NCBI RefSeq assembly: GCF_900129275.1
Contig: NZ_FQUX01000001.1
Location: 1,054,001-1,118,000 of the forward strand
Reading direction: 5' to 3'
Source: Arenibacter palladensis
GTDB taxonomy: Bacteria; Bacteroidota; Bacteroidia; Flavobacteriales; Flavobacteriaceae
DNA length: 64,000 nucleotides
A program made the translations under genes and the position numbers. The notes under the pieces are model-generated. The model was not told the origin of the DNA and ran no database searches. It was given only the letters and a program-made list of their open reading frames with translations. This document shows positions 43,991 to 52,705 of this stretch, piece by piece (position 1 is the first letter of the stretch; each line of letters opens with the position of its first letter).

Positions 43991-44037
43991 AAAATCAAAA
44001 TCCTTATCGGTTTGAGTTTGATAAGGATTTTGATTTT
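43991..44037 (-). terminator. Terminator after ahcY
   Basis: AAAATCAAAATCCTTATC (43991-44008) and GATAAGGATTTTGATTTT (44020-44037) form a long perfect stem in the 110-nt gap between ahcY and the SDR gene. The stem is AT-rich at its base, so both strands show T-runs. Confidence 0.75.
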
Positions 44038-44080
44038 GTATTAAAACGGATTCTTAAATCTTTCCAAACAAGAAAGGAAT

Positions 44081-45397
44081 CTAGTATCTGTAATAGTCGG
44101 GCTTAAAAGGACCCTCAACGGTTACTCCAATGTATTCTGCCTGTTCCGGCCTTAAAGTTTCCAGTTCCACTCCTAATCGGGATAGGTGCAAGGCGGCCAC
44201 CTTTTCGTCCAAATGTTTTGGAAGCATATATACATCGTTGTTGTATTTGTCGCTATGGTTCCAAAGTTCTATTTGTGCCAAGGTTTGGTTGGTGAACGAG
44301 TTGCTCATTACAAAACTTGGATGACCTGTAGCGCATCCTAAATTTACCAATCTACCTTCTGCCAAAACAATAATATCTTTTCCGTCCAGGGTATATTTAT
44401 CTACCTGTGGTTTTATTTCATCTTTGGTATGGCCGTAATTCTTGTTCAGCCATGCCATATCTATTTCATTGTCGAAATGTCCAATATTACATACTATGAC
44501 TTTGTCTTTCATGGCTTTAAAATGCTGCGACTGTATAATGTCCTTATTTCCAGTAGTGGTTATAACGATATCGGCATTTCCAACAACAGTATCCATTTTC
44601 TTCACCTCAAATCCGTCCATAGCGGCTTGTAGCGCACAAATTGGATCAATTTCGGTAACCGTAACAATAGAACCTGCACCTTTGAAAGATGCGGCTGTTC
44701 CTTTTCCTACATCGCCATATCCGGCAACTACAACCCTTTTACCTGCAAGCATGGTATCTGTAGCCCTTCTAATGGCATCCACTGCACTCTCCCTACAACC
44801 GTATTTGTTGTCGAATTTGGATTTGGTGACAGAATCGTTGACATTGATGGCGGGCATTGGCAATGTTCCTTTTTTAACCCTCTCATAAAGTCTATGAACA
44901 CCAGTGGTAGTCTCTTCGGAAAGGCCTTTGATGCCTGAAGCCAATTCTGGGTATTTGTCCAATACCATATTGGTAAGGTCGCCCCCGTCATCCAAGATCA
45001 TGTTTAAGGGTTGACGATCTTCACCGAAAAACAAGGTCTGTTCAATGGCCCAATTAAATTCTTCCTCGTTCATTCCCTTCCAAGCGTATACGGGTACTCC
45101 GGCAGCGGCAATAGCAGCAGCGGCCTGATCTTGGGTAGAGAATATATTGCAGGAACTCCAGGTTACCTCTGCGCCTAGGGCTACTAAAGTCTCAATGAGT
45201 ACCGCTGTCTGTATGGTCATATGCAAACACCCGGCAATTCGGGCGCCTTTAAGAGGCTGTTCTTTTCCGTACTCTTCCCTTAAGGACATTAGGCCGGGCA
45301 TCTCGGCTTCCGCAAGTTCAATTTCTTTTCTTCCCCATTTGGCCAGGCCAATATCTTTTACTTTATAGGGTACGTAAGGAATGGTTTTAGTACTCAT
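44081..45397 (-). CDS. ahcY: Adenosylhomocysteinase
   Basis: A 438-aa NAD-dependent enzyme that splits S-adenosylhomocysteine to homocysteine and adenosine, keeping methylation running. Visible: [32 protein letters not shown], the NAD motif [26 protein letters not shown] and the C-terminal [10 protein letters not shown]. Length and motifs are normal. A TACCTTTG box on the minus strand near 45559-45566 could be its -7 element. Confidence 0.97.
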   Translation of the reverse strand: MSTKTIPYVPYKVKDIGLAKWGRKEIELAEAEMPGLMSLREEYGKEQPLKGARIAGCLHMTIQTAVLIETLVALGAEVTWSSCNIFSTQDQAAAAIAAAGVPVYAWKGMNEEEFNWAIEQTLFFGEDRQPLNMILDDGGDLTNMVLDKYPELASGIKGLSEETTTGVHRLYERVKKGTLPMPAINVNDSVTKSKFDNKYGCRESAVDAIRRATDTMLAGKRVVVAGYGDVGKGTAASFKGAGSIVTVTEIDPICALQAAMDGFEVKKMDTVVGNADIVITTTGNKDIIQSQHFKAMKDKVIVCNIGHFDNEIDMAWLNKNYGHTKDEIKPQVDKYTLDGKDIIVLAEGRLVNLGCATGHPSFVMSNSFTNQTLAQIELWNHSDKYNNDVYMLPKHLDEKVAALHLSRLGVELETLRPEQAEYIGVTVEGPFKPDYYRY

Positions 45398-45586
45398 AAA
45401 CTTTTTTTGTTGTAGTTAGCTGTTCGTATTCTAAGGTAAATAAATCGGGGGAATGGATCAAAAGCAATATAAATGAAGAATATCTTCGATTAGCCTATTT
45501 CTTCTCCTTTTTTATTTTTATTTTAGTAATAGAACAATATTCTTATATTTTGCATTTGCAAAGGTAGTAATAACTTAAATAATCTA

Positions 45587-46219
45587 ATGCCTCTTTACAA
45601 AACAATAACAGTTAACGTCAGCACTAAAGTGCTGATTTGGAAAGTTGAAGAGTCGGAATCCCAACTTTCTGAAGGGGTTGTGCTTACCCCGCATTGCCAA
45701 AAGCGGATGATGGGCATGAAGTCGGAATTGCATAGAAGGGGGTTTTTGAGCATTAGACATTTAATGGCGATAGAGGGCTATGTTGACCATGATCTATTTT
45801 ATGACGAGGCGGGCAAACCTCATTTGACCGACGGCAAGTTTATCTCCATTACACACTCCCATGAATTTACGGGAATTATTATTTCGGATACCAAAGAGGT
45901 AGGGATAGACATTGAAATGCAGCGCGATAAGATTCTAAGAATAGCTAACAAGTATACTCCTCTGGAGGAATATAAAACCGTTGCAAATGCGGATGCCCTG
46001 GTAAGAAAACTTACTATTGTATGGGGTGCCAAAGAATCCTTGTACAAGATATATGCCCAACACGGCCTAAGTTTCTTGCATCATATAGATATTACGGATT
46101 TTTCCTTGTCCGACTCCGAGACTACCGGTACCATTCTTTACAAGGGTAAAACCTCACATTACAATATTATATTTTTAGAGTTCGAGGGATATACCTGTGT
46201 GTATGCCATTAAAAATTAG
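45587..46219 (+). CDS. 4'-phosphopantetheinyl transferase superfamily protein
   Basis: A 210-aa protein with the two PPTase motifs: VGIDIEMQRDKI (about 107-118, metal-binding Asp and Glu) and WGAKESLYKIY (about 147-157). The Sfp/HetI-type length suggests it activates carrier-protein domains rather than being AcpS. It is divergent from ahcY. Confidence 0.85.
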   Translation: MPLYKTITVNVSTKVLIWKVEESESQLSEGVVLTPHCQKRMMGMKSELHRRGFLSIRHLMAIEGYVDHDLFYDEAGKPHLTDGKFISITHSHEFTGIIISDTKEVGIDIEMQRDKILRIANKYTPLEEYKTVANADALVRKLTIVWGAKESLYKIYAQHGLSFLHHIDITDFSLSDSETTGTILYKGKTSHYNIIFLEFEGYTCVYAIKN

Positions 46220-46574
46220 TGGTCCGAAAACTAACACGGGATGCCCTTTCCTAGCCAATGTTGATGCTTCATAATCTTGGTACACGTTGATGGTCTTGTT
46301 TGTTGATCCATGTAATAAAGGCGGTATTTGAAAAGTATTTTTTCTGATAAACCCAAAGAGTTTTAACGGGAAAAGTTATTTTTGATCGATGTCATCAATA
46401 TTGTAAAAACATGAAAATCCCGAGAGTAATAATCGGAAACCCTTTGAATCCAAGCTTGGACGGAAATTACATTCCGCTAAACGGACCGTTGTGTAAGGAA
46501 GGTAAAAGTATATTGGGGTTTTTGGCAATGGGGTTGGATAAGGATAACAATTTTATAATCTGACCGCAGTAACT
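46220..46574 (+). other. Intergenic region with one doubtful 50-codon ORF
   Basis: Between the PPTase gene and pnuC. An ATG at 46411 opens 50 codons (MKIPRVIIGNPLNPSLDGNY...) ending in TGA at 46561-46563. It has no recognisable domain and may be chance or a gene remnant. No TPP-like or other riboswitch core was seen here. Confidence 0.3.
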
Positions 46575-47213
46575 ATGAGTCCCATTTTTGATTGGATTTT
46601 TGTCCAGTACCAAGATACTCCCACCCATTTAATAATTTTGGAAATGGTAGGAGTGTTTTTCGGGTTTTTAAGTGTTTGGTACTCCATGCGGGAGAATATA
46701 TTGGTTTTCCCTACGGGTATAATTAGCACAGGGCTGTTCGTATACATTCTTTTTATTTTTGGGCTTTTGGGAGATATGCTGATCAATGCCTATTACTTCG
46801 CCATGAGTGTCTACGGATGGTATGTATGGACAAGAAAGGTAGATGAGACCCATTTTATTCCTATTACAACAACGACTGCCAAGGAGAAAAAATGGATAGT
46901 TGTTTTATTCGGTTCAACTGTTTTATTTGTTGTTTTGGTATACGTAGTATTTGACAAGTTGGATAGCTGGACAGCTTATGTGGATACTTTCACAACTGCC
47001 GTGTTCTTTGTAGGAATGTGGCTCATGGCTAAGAAAAAATTGGAAAATTGGGTATATTGGATCATCGGCGATGTAATTTCGGTTCCATTATATCTTTATA
47101 AAGGACTTATATTTACATCTCTGCAATATTTATTGTTCACTATTATTGCTATTTTCGGATACCTTGCATGGAAGAAAAGTTTAAACAAGAGCCCTCAAGT
47201 ATTATTAAAGTAG
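46575..47213 (+). CDS. pnuC: PnuC-family vitamin transporter
   Basis: A 212-aa protein with seven membrane segments and the PnuC motifs: SMRENILVFPTGIIS, NAYYFAMSVYGWYVWTRK and, near the C-terminus, NWVYWIIGDVISVPLYLYK (the W-x-x-W-x-x-x-D/N type ligand site). The family moves nicotinamide riboside or, as PnuT, thiamine. The 3' end overlaps the kinase gene by 46 nt. Ligand is open: see the finding on the TPP-controlled receptor. Confidence 0.88.
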   Translation: MSPIFDWIFVQYQDTPTHLIILEMVGVFFGFLSVWYSMRENILVFPTGIISTGLFVYILFIFGLLGDMLINAYYFAMSVYGWYVWTRKVDETHFIPITTTTAKEKKWIVVLFGSTVLFVVLVYVVFDKLDSWTAYVDTFTTAVFFVGMWLMAKKKLENWVYWIIGDVISVPLYLYKGLIFTSLQYLLFTIIAIFGYLAWKKSLNKSPQVLLK

Positions 47214-47731
47214 TATTGTTTGGTCCGGAATCTACTGGTAAAACAACCTTGTCCCAGGATTTGGCCAAGCATTACAATACCGTGTGGGTACCTGAATATG
47301 CCCGTGAATACCTTCAGGATAAATGGGATAAAGAAGGCAAAACCTGTGAGCCTAAAGATTTGTTGCCCATAGCTGAAGGACAGATGAAATTGGAAAATTC
47401 CCTCACCAAAAAGGCCAATGAAATTCTAATATGCGATACGGATCTTTTGGAGACCAAAGTTTATTCCGAAGCCTATTATTTGGGATATTGCGATCCGGTT
47501 TTGGAGGAATACGCCTTGATGAATAGTTACGATCTCTATTTGCTGACCTATATAGACATTCCGTGGGAAAAGGACGACTTAAGGGATAAGCCAAATGACC
47601 GTGAACGAATGTTTCTTTATTTCAAGGATACATTGGAAAAATATAACAGGAATTTTATTATCTTAAAGGGTGATAAAAAAACAAGGCTAGTAACGGCCCA
47701 GAACTACATTAACCAACTACTAAGAAAATAA
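47168..47731 (+). CDS. NadR-type vitamin/nucleoside kinase (P-loop ATPase)
   Basis: A 187-aa protein with a P-loop GPESTGKTTLS at residues 19-29, followed by VPEYAREYLQDKW, and CDTDLLETKVYSEAYYLG with the acceptor-binding Asp. This is the ribosylnicotinamide-kinase domain of NadR without the DNA-binding and adenylyltransferase parts. It overlaps pnuC by 46 nt, so it likely traps the imported substrate by phosphorylation. Confidence 0.85.
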   Translation: MEEKFKQEPSSIIKVVLFGPESTGKTTLSQDLAKHYNTVWVPEYAREYLQDKWDKEGKTCEPKDLLPIAEGQMKLENSLTKKANEILICDTDLLETKVYSEAYYLGYCDPVLEEYALMNSYDLYLLTYIDIPWEKDDLRDKPNDRERMFLYFKDTLEKYNRNFIILKGDKKTRLVTAQNYINQLLRK

Positions 47732-49269
47732 TGGAATTAACGGAAGCAGACAAAAAACAATTAGAAAAGAAGGGTATTTCTAAAGAGAAAGTTCTTGGTC
47801 AAATTGAGACATTTAAAGAGGGTATTCCTTTCGTGAGATTGGAAAAGGCCGCGGTAGTATCCGATGGAATTTCTAAATTTTCCGAGGCAGAGGAGCAAAA
47901 GCTTATTAAAAAATTTGAGGATGCAAAGAAGAAGATTTCACTTCTAAAATTTGTGCCGGCTTCTGGTGCTGCGTCCCGAATGTTCAAGGCTATGTTCAAT
48001 TTTTTGGACACCTATGATCCCAAAGCCGAAAAGTTCGAGGCCTATTTGGATAGGACCAAGGATAAGGATGTTAAGACCTTTTTTGATGGGTATAAGAAGT
48101 TTGCCTTTTATGACCTTATTCAAAAAAGGATAGCTGGAAAGACTAGCTCCAAGGATGAGGAAAAGTACCTTTTTGTAAAGGAGATGTTGTTGCCGGAAGG
48201 CTTGGATTTCGGATTTTACCCAAAAGGTCTTTTGCCCTTTCATGATTATGGCAAATATAGCGCTACGCCTTTCGAGGAACATTTAAAGGAGGCTGTTGCC
48301 TATGCACAGGTGAATAATGAGGCAAATTTACATTTTACCATATCTGAGCAACATGGAGAAATGTTCAACAAGGAATTCAAGACAGCAGGGGAACGTGTGG
48401 CAAAAGACACTAAAACCTCCTTTACTGTAAACTATTCCTTTCAGAAACCATCAACGGACACTATCGCAGTAACGTTGGACAATAAACCGTTTCGAAATAC
48501 CGATGGTTCCCTGTTGTTCAGACCGGCAGGACACGGGTCATTGATAGAGAACCTTAACGAACAGGATGCTGACATTATTTTTATAAAAAATATCGATAAT
48601 GTGGTGGTTCCAAGATTTTCTGACGATGTTGCGAGAAGCAAAAAGATATTGGCAGGACTGCTATTGGAATTACAAAGTAAGGCTTTTGAATATGCCAAGA
48701 TTTTGGAGGGGGATAATTTAACTTCCGAATTATTGGAAACTATAAAATTGTTTTTGGAAAAGAATTTAAATGTCCGATTCTCAGATAAATTCGGTGGCTT
48801 TAGTATAGGACAGCAAATAGAAATATTAAAGGATAAGATCAACCGTCCCATTCGAATATGTGGTATGGTGAAGAATGAAGGCGAACCTGGGGGTGGTCCG
48901 TTTTGGATCAGGGATGCCCATGATCATATTTCACTGCAAATTATTGAATCTGCCCAAGTTGATATGGATAATCCCGCACAGGTCGATATCTTAAAAAACT
49001 CTACCCATTTTAATCCGGTAGATTTGGTCTGTGGGGTTAAAAATTATAAGGGAGAGAAATTTAATTTACTAAATTTTGTAGATGCCAAACAGGGTTTTAT
49101 AACGCAAAAGACCAAAGAAGGCAAGGATCTGAAAGCTTTGGAGCTACCAGGTCTATGGAACGGTGCCATGGCCTTTTGGAATACCATTTTTGTAGAAGTT
49201 CCCTTGGTGACCTTCAATCCTGTAAAAACAGTAAACGACCTACTGAAACCTGCTCATCAGGTAAAATAG
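47731..49269 (+). CDS. DUF4301 protein
   Basis: A 512-aa cytosolic protein with conserved blocks FVPASGAASRMFKAMFNFL, PKGLLPFHDYG, RPAGHGSLIENLNEQDADI and GEPGGGPFWIRD. The sugar-nucleotidyltransferase-like G-x-A-S-R pattern suggests a nucleotide-binding Rossmann-like fold (inference). Its ATG overlaps the kinase stop by one base (TAATG), so pnuC, kinase and DUF4301 form one operon. Confidence 0.8.
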   Translation: MELTEADKKQLEKKGISKEKVLGQIETFKEGIPFVRLEKAAVVSDGISKFSEAEEQKLIKKFEDAKKKISLLKFVPASGAASRMFKAMFNFLDTYDPKAEKFEAYLDRTKDKDVKTFFDGYKKFAFYDLIQKRIAGKTSSKDEEKYLFVKEMLLPEGLDFGFYPKGLLPFHDYGKYSATPFEEHLKEAVAYAQVNNEANLHFTISEQHGEMFNKEFKTAGERVAKDTKTSFTVNYSFQKPSTDTIAVTLDNKPFRNTDGSLLFRPAGHGSLIENLNEQDADIIFIKNIDNVVVPRFSDDVARSKKILAGLLLELQSKAFEYAKILEGDNLTSELLETIKLFLEKNLNVRFSDKFGGFSIGQQIEILKDKINRPIRICGMVKNEGEPGGGPFWIRDAHDHISLQIIESAQVDMDNPAQVDILKNSTHFNPVDLVCGVKNYKGEKFNLLNFVDAKQGFITQKTKEGKDLKALELPGLWNGAMAFWNTIFVEVPLVTFNPVKTVNDLLKPAHQVK

Positions 49270-49354
49270 ATTTGCGATAATCATTATGGATTATCTTCCG
49301 CTTTTTTGTCCGGTTGTTTTTCCATTATAAACACATATAGCAGACAATGTACCC

Positions 49355-49383
49355 AAAAAGTGTATAATTTTTATACACTTTTT
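49355..49383 (+). terminator. Terminator after DUF4301
   Basis: AAAAAGTGTATAA and TTATACACTTTTT form a perfect stem around ttt. Confidence 0.7.
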
Positions 49384-49482
49384 GCGGTACTATACATATT
49401 TATACATTCCTTATAGATAGTAAAAATTATTTAATCATCTGAATATCAACATATTGAAAATATAATCGCATTAATGTATATG

Positions 49483-49500
49483 TTGGCATAATTTTCCTTC
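49483..49500 (+). promoter_or_regulatory. Candidate -24/-12-like element, first PepSY-like gene
   Basis: ttggcataattttccttc resembles the elements before the other two paralogues. GG at 49485-49486 fits a -24 core; the -12 half is off by one base, so this copy is the weakest. Confidence 0.35.
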
Positions 49501-49547
49501 TATGTTCTGTGAGAAAAAAAATAGTATTCACACAAAATATTAGAGAT

Positions 49548-49859
49548 ATGAAAAATGATATGAAAAGTTTGGTTTTCGCCACAGCATTGGCAATGGGTAG
49601 TTTAAATCCAGTTTTGGCGTCCCCTCCTATATTTCACGATGGAATAATGGAAGTAATTATTGCTCAAGATTTTACCGAAATAGACCTTGATAAATTGCCC
49701 GAAGCTATTACAAAGGCTTTGGAGAAAGATCATGCTGGTGCCGTTATAAACAAGGCATATGTAAATGAGGAAGCTGAATATAAATTGGAGGTTACTTTTT
49801 CCGATGGAACCAATTCCGAATTATACGCCGATGCTGAAGGCAACTGGATAGACATGTAA
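49548..49859 (+). CDS. Small exported PepSY-like protein, paralogue 1
   Basis: A 103-aa protein; start at 49548 (or 49560), since the GTG further upstream would add a stretch unrelated to the paralogues. It has a signal peptide, then a PepSY-like domain with FTEIDLDKLPEAITKALEKD, INKAYVNEEAEYKLEV and a final YADAEGNWID. It is the first of three tandem paralogues that share LPEA, KAYVN and YAD-x-x-G-x-WI. The fold is the BLIP/PepSY-like type; function unknown. Confidence 0.75.
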   Translation: MKNDMKSLVFATALAMGSLNPVLASPPIFHDGIMEVIIAQDFTEIDLDKLPEAITKALEKDHAGAVINKAYVNEEAEYKLEVTFSDGTNSELYADAEGNWIDM

Positions 49860-49900
49860 TACATTGGTAAAGTGAGTTATATAAGTTATTTGAGTTAGCA

Positions 49901-49930
49901 GGGCCGCCGTTTGGTGGCCCTTTTGTGTTT
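49901..49930 (+). terminator. Terminator after PepSY paralogue 1
   Basis: GGGCCGCC (49901-49908) and GGTGGCCC (49913-49920) pair around gttt, followed by TTTTGTGTTT. The rest of the gap up to 50166 shows no gene. Confidence 0.8.
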
Positions 49931-50166
49931 CCAAAGGAATTAGTCCCATTCCAATATTAAGGCCTTGGTAAAGGAGGGGGATAAAATGTGCTGCTTTTTG
50001 TCCAATTCACGGGTTTTCTGGTTAGCATTGTGGTCCAGGAATAAGGGAATGTTGTGTAATTTTAACACAAGATAAATCCTAAATACCCATTATTACACAG
50101 TTCCAATACAATAGCAAATCTTGTTTAAATAGTTGAAAATCAAACAAATAAGTACTGTAATTGAGT

Positions 50167-50184
50167 TCGGTATCGTTTTTTCAT
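50167..50184 (+). promoter_or_regulatory. Candidate -24/-12-like element, second PepSY-like gene
   Basis: tcggtatcgttttttcat has GG at 50169-50170 and TTTC with C at 50182, the correct 12-base step of sigma-54 promoters, although the -12 G is replaced by T. The start codon is 35 nt downstream. Confidence 0.4.
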
Positions 50185-50216
50185 AGGTAATGGTAATAAT
50201 TATTAAAATTAGAATC

Positions 50217-50519
50217 ATGAGAAAACTATTTTTTGGAATTGCATTATCAATAACAAGTTTAACCGCCTGTGCACAGGAGAACAAAGTAGTAAAGGGGGCG
50301 GTTACGGAAATGAGCGTTGCCCAAGATAAGTTCTCGGAAATAGGGGCAGCAGAATTGCCCGAAGCAGTGACCAAGGCAATAAATACCTATTACCCTTCTG
50401 CGGTTATCAATAAAGCATATGTAAACAACTCCCAACAATTCCGGTTGGATATAATTTTGAAGGAAGGGAATAGTGGAACTATATATGCGGATAAAGACGG
50501 TGAATGGATAGAAAGATAG
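50217..50519 (+). CDS. Small exported PepSY-like protein, paralogue 2 (probable lipoprotein)
   Basis: A 100-aa protein starting MRKLFFGIALSITSLTACAQ. The Cys in LTAC sits at a lipobox, which the other two copies lack, so this one may be membrane-anchored. The domain has LPEAVTKAINTYYPSAVINK, AYVNNSQQFRLDI and YADKDGEWIE. The start aligns with paralogue 3. Confidence 0.75.
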   Translation: MRKLFFGIALSITSLTACAQENKVVKGAVTEMSVAQDKFSEIGAAELPEAVTKAINTYYPSAVINKAYVNNSQQFRLDIILKEGNSGTIYADKDGEWIER

Positions 50520-50844
50520 GATGTGTTTATTTTAATATTATTGGTGCGTCCAATATTAATGGGGTTGTTTTAACGATCCCATTTTTTGTTTCTACTATTA
50601 TTAAGGTGGAGTAATGATGCCCAACTAAATAGTATAACCATTGTTTTGGCGGCTTTTATTACTAAAGAATTAAGTAAAATGGAATCTGTCTTTGAAATAT
50701 TAATGGAATTCAAAATATGGAGTGTTTAGTTTTTACCCATTAAATGGGTTTGATACACAAAAATACACAGTTCAATTTTTTACATACATTTTGTAACCCA
50801 TACGTTTACAGTAAGTTACGCTCTTATTGGGTGTTATTTGAATT
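50520..50844 (+). other. Intergenic region between PepSY paralogues 2 and 3
   Basis: AT-rich, no ORF of note. The gap has the same length class as the one before paralogue 2, in keeping with tandem duplication of a gene plus its control region. Confidence 0.4.
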
Positions 50845-50862
50845 TTGGTATCATATTTTCAA
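50845..50862 (+). promoter_or_regulatory. Candidate -24/-12-like element, third PepSY-like gene
   Basis: ttggtatcatattttcaa has GG at 50847-50848 and TTTC with C at 50860, the same spacing as at 50167. The start codon is about 36 nt downstream. Confidence 0.4.
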
Positions 50863-50897
50863 TAGATATAACAAGTTTAACTATTAAAATGAAAATC

Positions 50898-51197
50898 ATG
50901 AAAAAATTATTTTTTGTAGCAGTATTATCATTCGGAAGTCTAACCGCATTTGCCCAAGGTGAAGATGTAGCCCTAGAAACTACACAAACCGTAATAGCTC
51001 AGGACGACTTCTCTGAAATAGAAACAAGTGATTTACCAGAAGCGGTTTCAACAGCGGTTTCTACTGACTATCCTTCCGGTAGTATCAGCAAGGCTTATGT
51101 AAATAAGCAAGAGCAATATAAGTTGGAAGTAACCTTGGAGGACGGTACTACAGGTACTTTGTATGCCGATATGGACGGTAATTGGATAGAACTATAG
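50898..51197 (+). CDS. Small exported PepSY-like protein, paralogue 3
   Basis: A 99-aa protein starting MKKLFFVAVLSFGSLTAFAQ with a cleavable signal peptide; the start at 50898 aligns with paralogue 2. The domain has FSEIETSDLPEAVSTAVSTD, ISKAYVNKQEQYKLEV and YADMDGNWIE. A strong terminator follows and the NtrC-type regulator gene is next. Confidence 0.77.
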   Translation: MKKLFFVAVLSFGSLTAFAQGEDVALETTQTVIAQDDFSEIETSDLPEAVSTAVSTDYPSGSISKAYVNKQEQYKLEVTLEDGTTGTLYADMDGNWIEL

Positions 51198-51238
51198 TAA
51201 AACTTGAATTATTTGTTTTGTATCAAGTTGGTTTGGTA

Positions 51239-51275
51239 AGAGGGGGATTGTTTTATACAATCCCCCTCTTTTTTA
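51239..51275 (+). terminator. Terminator after PepSY paralogue 3
   Basis: AGAGGGGGATTGT and ACAATCCCCCTCT pair perfectly around ttata, followed by TTTTTT. It separates the paralogues from the regulator gene. Confidence 0.92.
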
Positions 51276-51346
51276 TGAAAATTTTTAAAGGCAACTAACT
51301 TTCTTATGGTATTTTTACTATCAATAGTAAATTGTAATAGAAAGGT

Positions 51347-52705
51347 ATGCCCAAACTCCTTATCATTGAAGATGACGCCGCTTTTTGTCAAATGCTTCAA
51401 AAGTTTTTGATTAGAAACGGTTACGATGTTGACGTTAGTTTTACGGCCCAGGATGCCAAGACCAAATTCAAGGCAACCACCTATAATTTAGTATTGACAG
51501 ATTTGCGCCTCCCCAATTATGATGGGCTACAACTGTTATCCGATATCAAGGATGTAAACCCAAAGACACAGGTTATTGTAATGACGGGTTATGCGGAGGT
51601 AACTTCTGCTGTGGAGGCCATGAAAAAAGGTGCCTATGACTACATTTCCAAACCTTTTACGCCAGAGGAAATTTTAATGCAGATCAAGAGTGCCTTAAAC
51701 CAAGAGGCCGATAGGCAATTGGATAGTGGGACAAAGGAAAGCCATAAGTTTGAAAATACGGTAGATGAACCATCGGAGAATAGGGTTGTTGTTGGACTGA
51801 GTGAGGCTTCCAAAAAATTGCACGAGTATATTAAGCTGGTAGCCCCAACGGACATGTCCGTTTTAATTACCGGGGAAAGTGGTACAGGGAAAGAGGTAAC
51901 TGCAAGGGCAATACACGACAATAGCAAACGCAAAGAACAAAGTTTTGTGGCTGTAGATTGCGGAGCCATTCCCAAGGAAATTGCCACGAGTGAATTTTTT
52001 GGGCATGTTAAAGGTAGTTTTACCGGAGCCGTGGAGGACAAGAAGGGGCATTTTGAAGCAGCCAATGGGGGTACCCTGTTTTTGGACGAAATAGGGAACC
52101 TTTCGTATGAAAACCAAATTCAGTTATTAAGGGCCCTACAGGAAAGGAAAATTAAAAGAGTGGGAAGCAATAAGGAGATAGACGTAGATATCAGAATTGT
52201 AACCGCCACAAACGAAGACCTTACAGAAGCTGTTGAAAACGGTAGTTTTAGGGAAGATCTATTTCATAGGATCAACGAATTTTCAGTGGAAATTCCGTCT
52301 CTGGAGGATCGTGTTGAAGACCTGCCACTTTTCGCGGACTTCTTTTTGCGAAAGGCCAACCGATCCCTAGGAAAAAATGTGGAGGGTTTTTCAGAAGATG
52401 TAAAAGATATATTTAGGCAATATCATTGGCCCGGAAATTTACGGGAATTGCAGAACGTTATAAAAAGGGCAGTATTGTTGACCAGTGGGAATACGGTGGA
52501 GAAGGAAGCTTTGCCTAAAGAAGTTTATAGAAGTAAGGAAAGCAATGTTAATGTCGATAACTTTTCCAAAGCCGATTATGAGAAGGAACAAATAGTTAAG
52601 GCCTTAAAACAATCAAATTTTAATAAGTCCAAAGCGGCCAAATTGCTGCAGATTACAAGGAAAACGCTATACAACAAAATTAATCACTATAATTTGGACT
52701 TGTAG
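51347..52705 (+). CDS. NtrC-family sigma-54-dependent response regulator
   Basis: A 452-aa protein. The receiver domain has the phospho-Asp in LVLTDLRLP (Asp52) and the Lys in YISKPFTPEE. The AAA+ domain has Walker A GESGTGKE (about 178-185), the sigma-54 contact loop GSFTGA (about 223-228) and FLDEIGN. A Fis-type helix-turn-helix ends the protein (FNKSKAAKLLQITRKTLYNK). The GxFTGA loop is intact, so it should activate sigma-54 promoters. It converges with and overlaps the hybrid kinase gene by 26 nt. Confidence 0.94.
   Translation: MPKLLIIEDDAAFCQMLQKFLIRNGYDVDVSFTAQDAKTKFKATTYNLVLTDLRLPNYDGLQLLSDIKDVNPKTQVIVMTGYAEVTSAVEAMKKGAYDYISKPFTPEEILMQIKSALNQEADRQLDSGTKESHKFENTVDEPSENRVVVGLSEASKKLHEYIKLVAPTDMSVLITGESGTGKEVTARAIHDNSKRKEQSFVAVDCGAIPKEIATSEFFGHVKGSFTGAVEDKKGHFEAANGGTLFLDEIGNLSYENQIQLLRALQERKIKRVGSNKEIDVDIRIVTATNEDLTEAVENGSFREDLFHRINEFSVEIPSLEDRVEDLPLFADFFLRKANRSLGKNVEGFSEDVKDIFRQYHWPGNLRELQNVIKRAVLLTSGNTVEKEALPKEVYRSKESNVNVDNFSKADYEKEQIVKALKQSNFNKSKAAKLLQITRKTLYNKINHYNLDL

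Noticed and set aside
46411-46563. 50-codon ORF before pnuC
   Set aside because: No signal peptide, no domain, no coupling to pnuC; kept only as a remark in the intergenic entry.
46220-46574. Second TPP riboswitch before pnuC
   Set aside because: The CTGAGA and GAACCTG blocks are absent.
47168-47731. Full NadR regulator
   Set aside because: Only the kinase domain is present; there is no helix-turn-helix and no adenylyltransferase HxGH motif.
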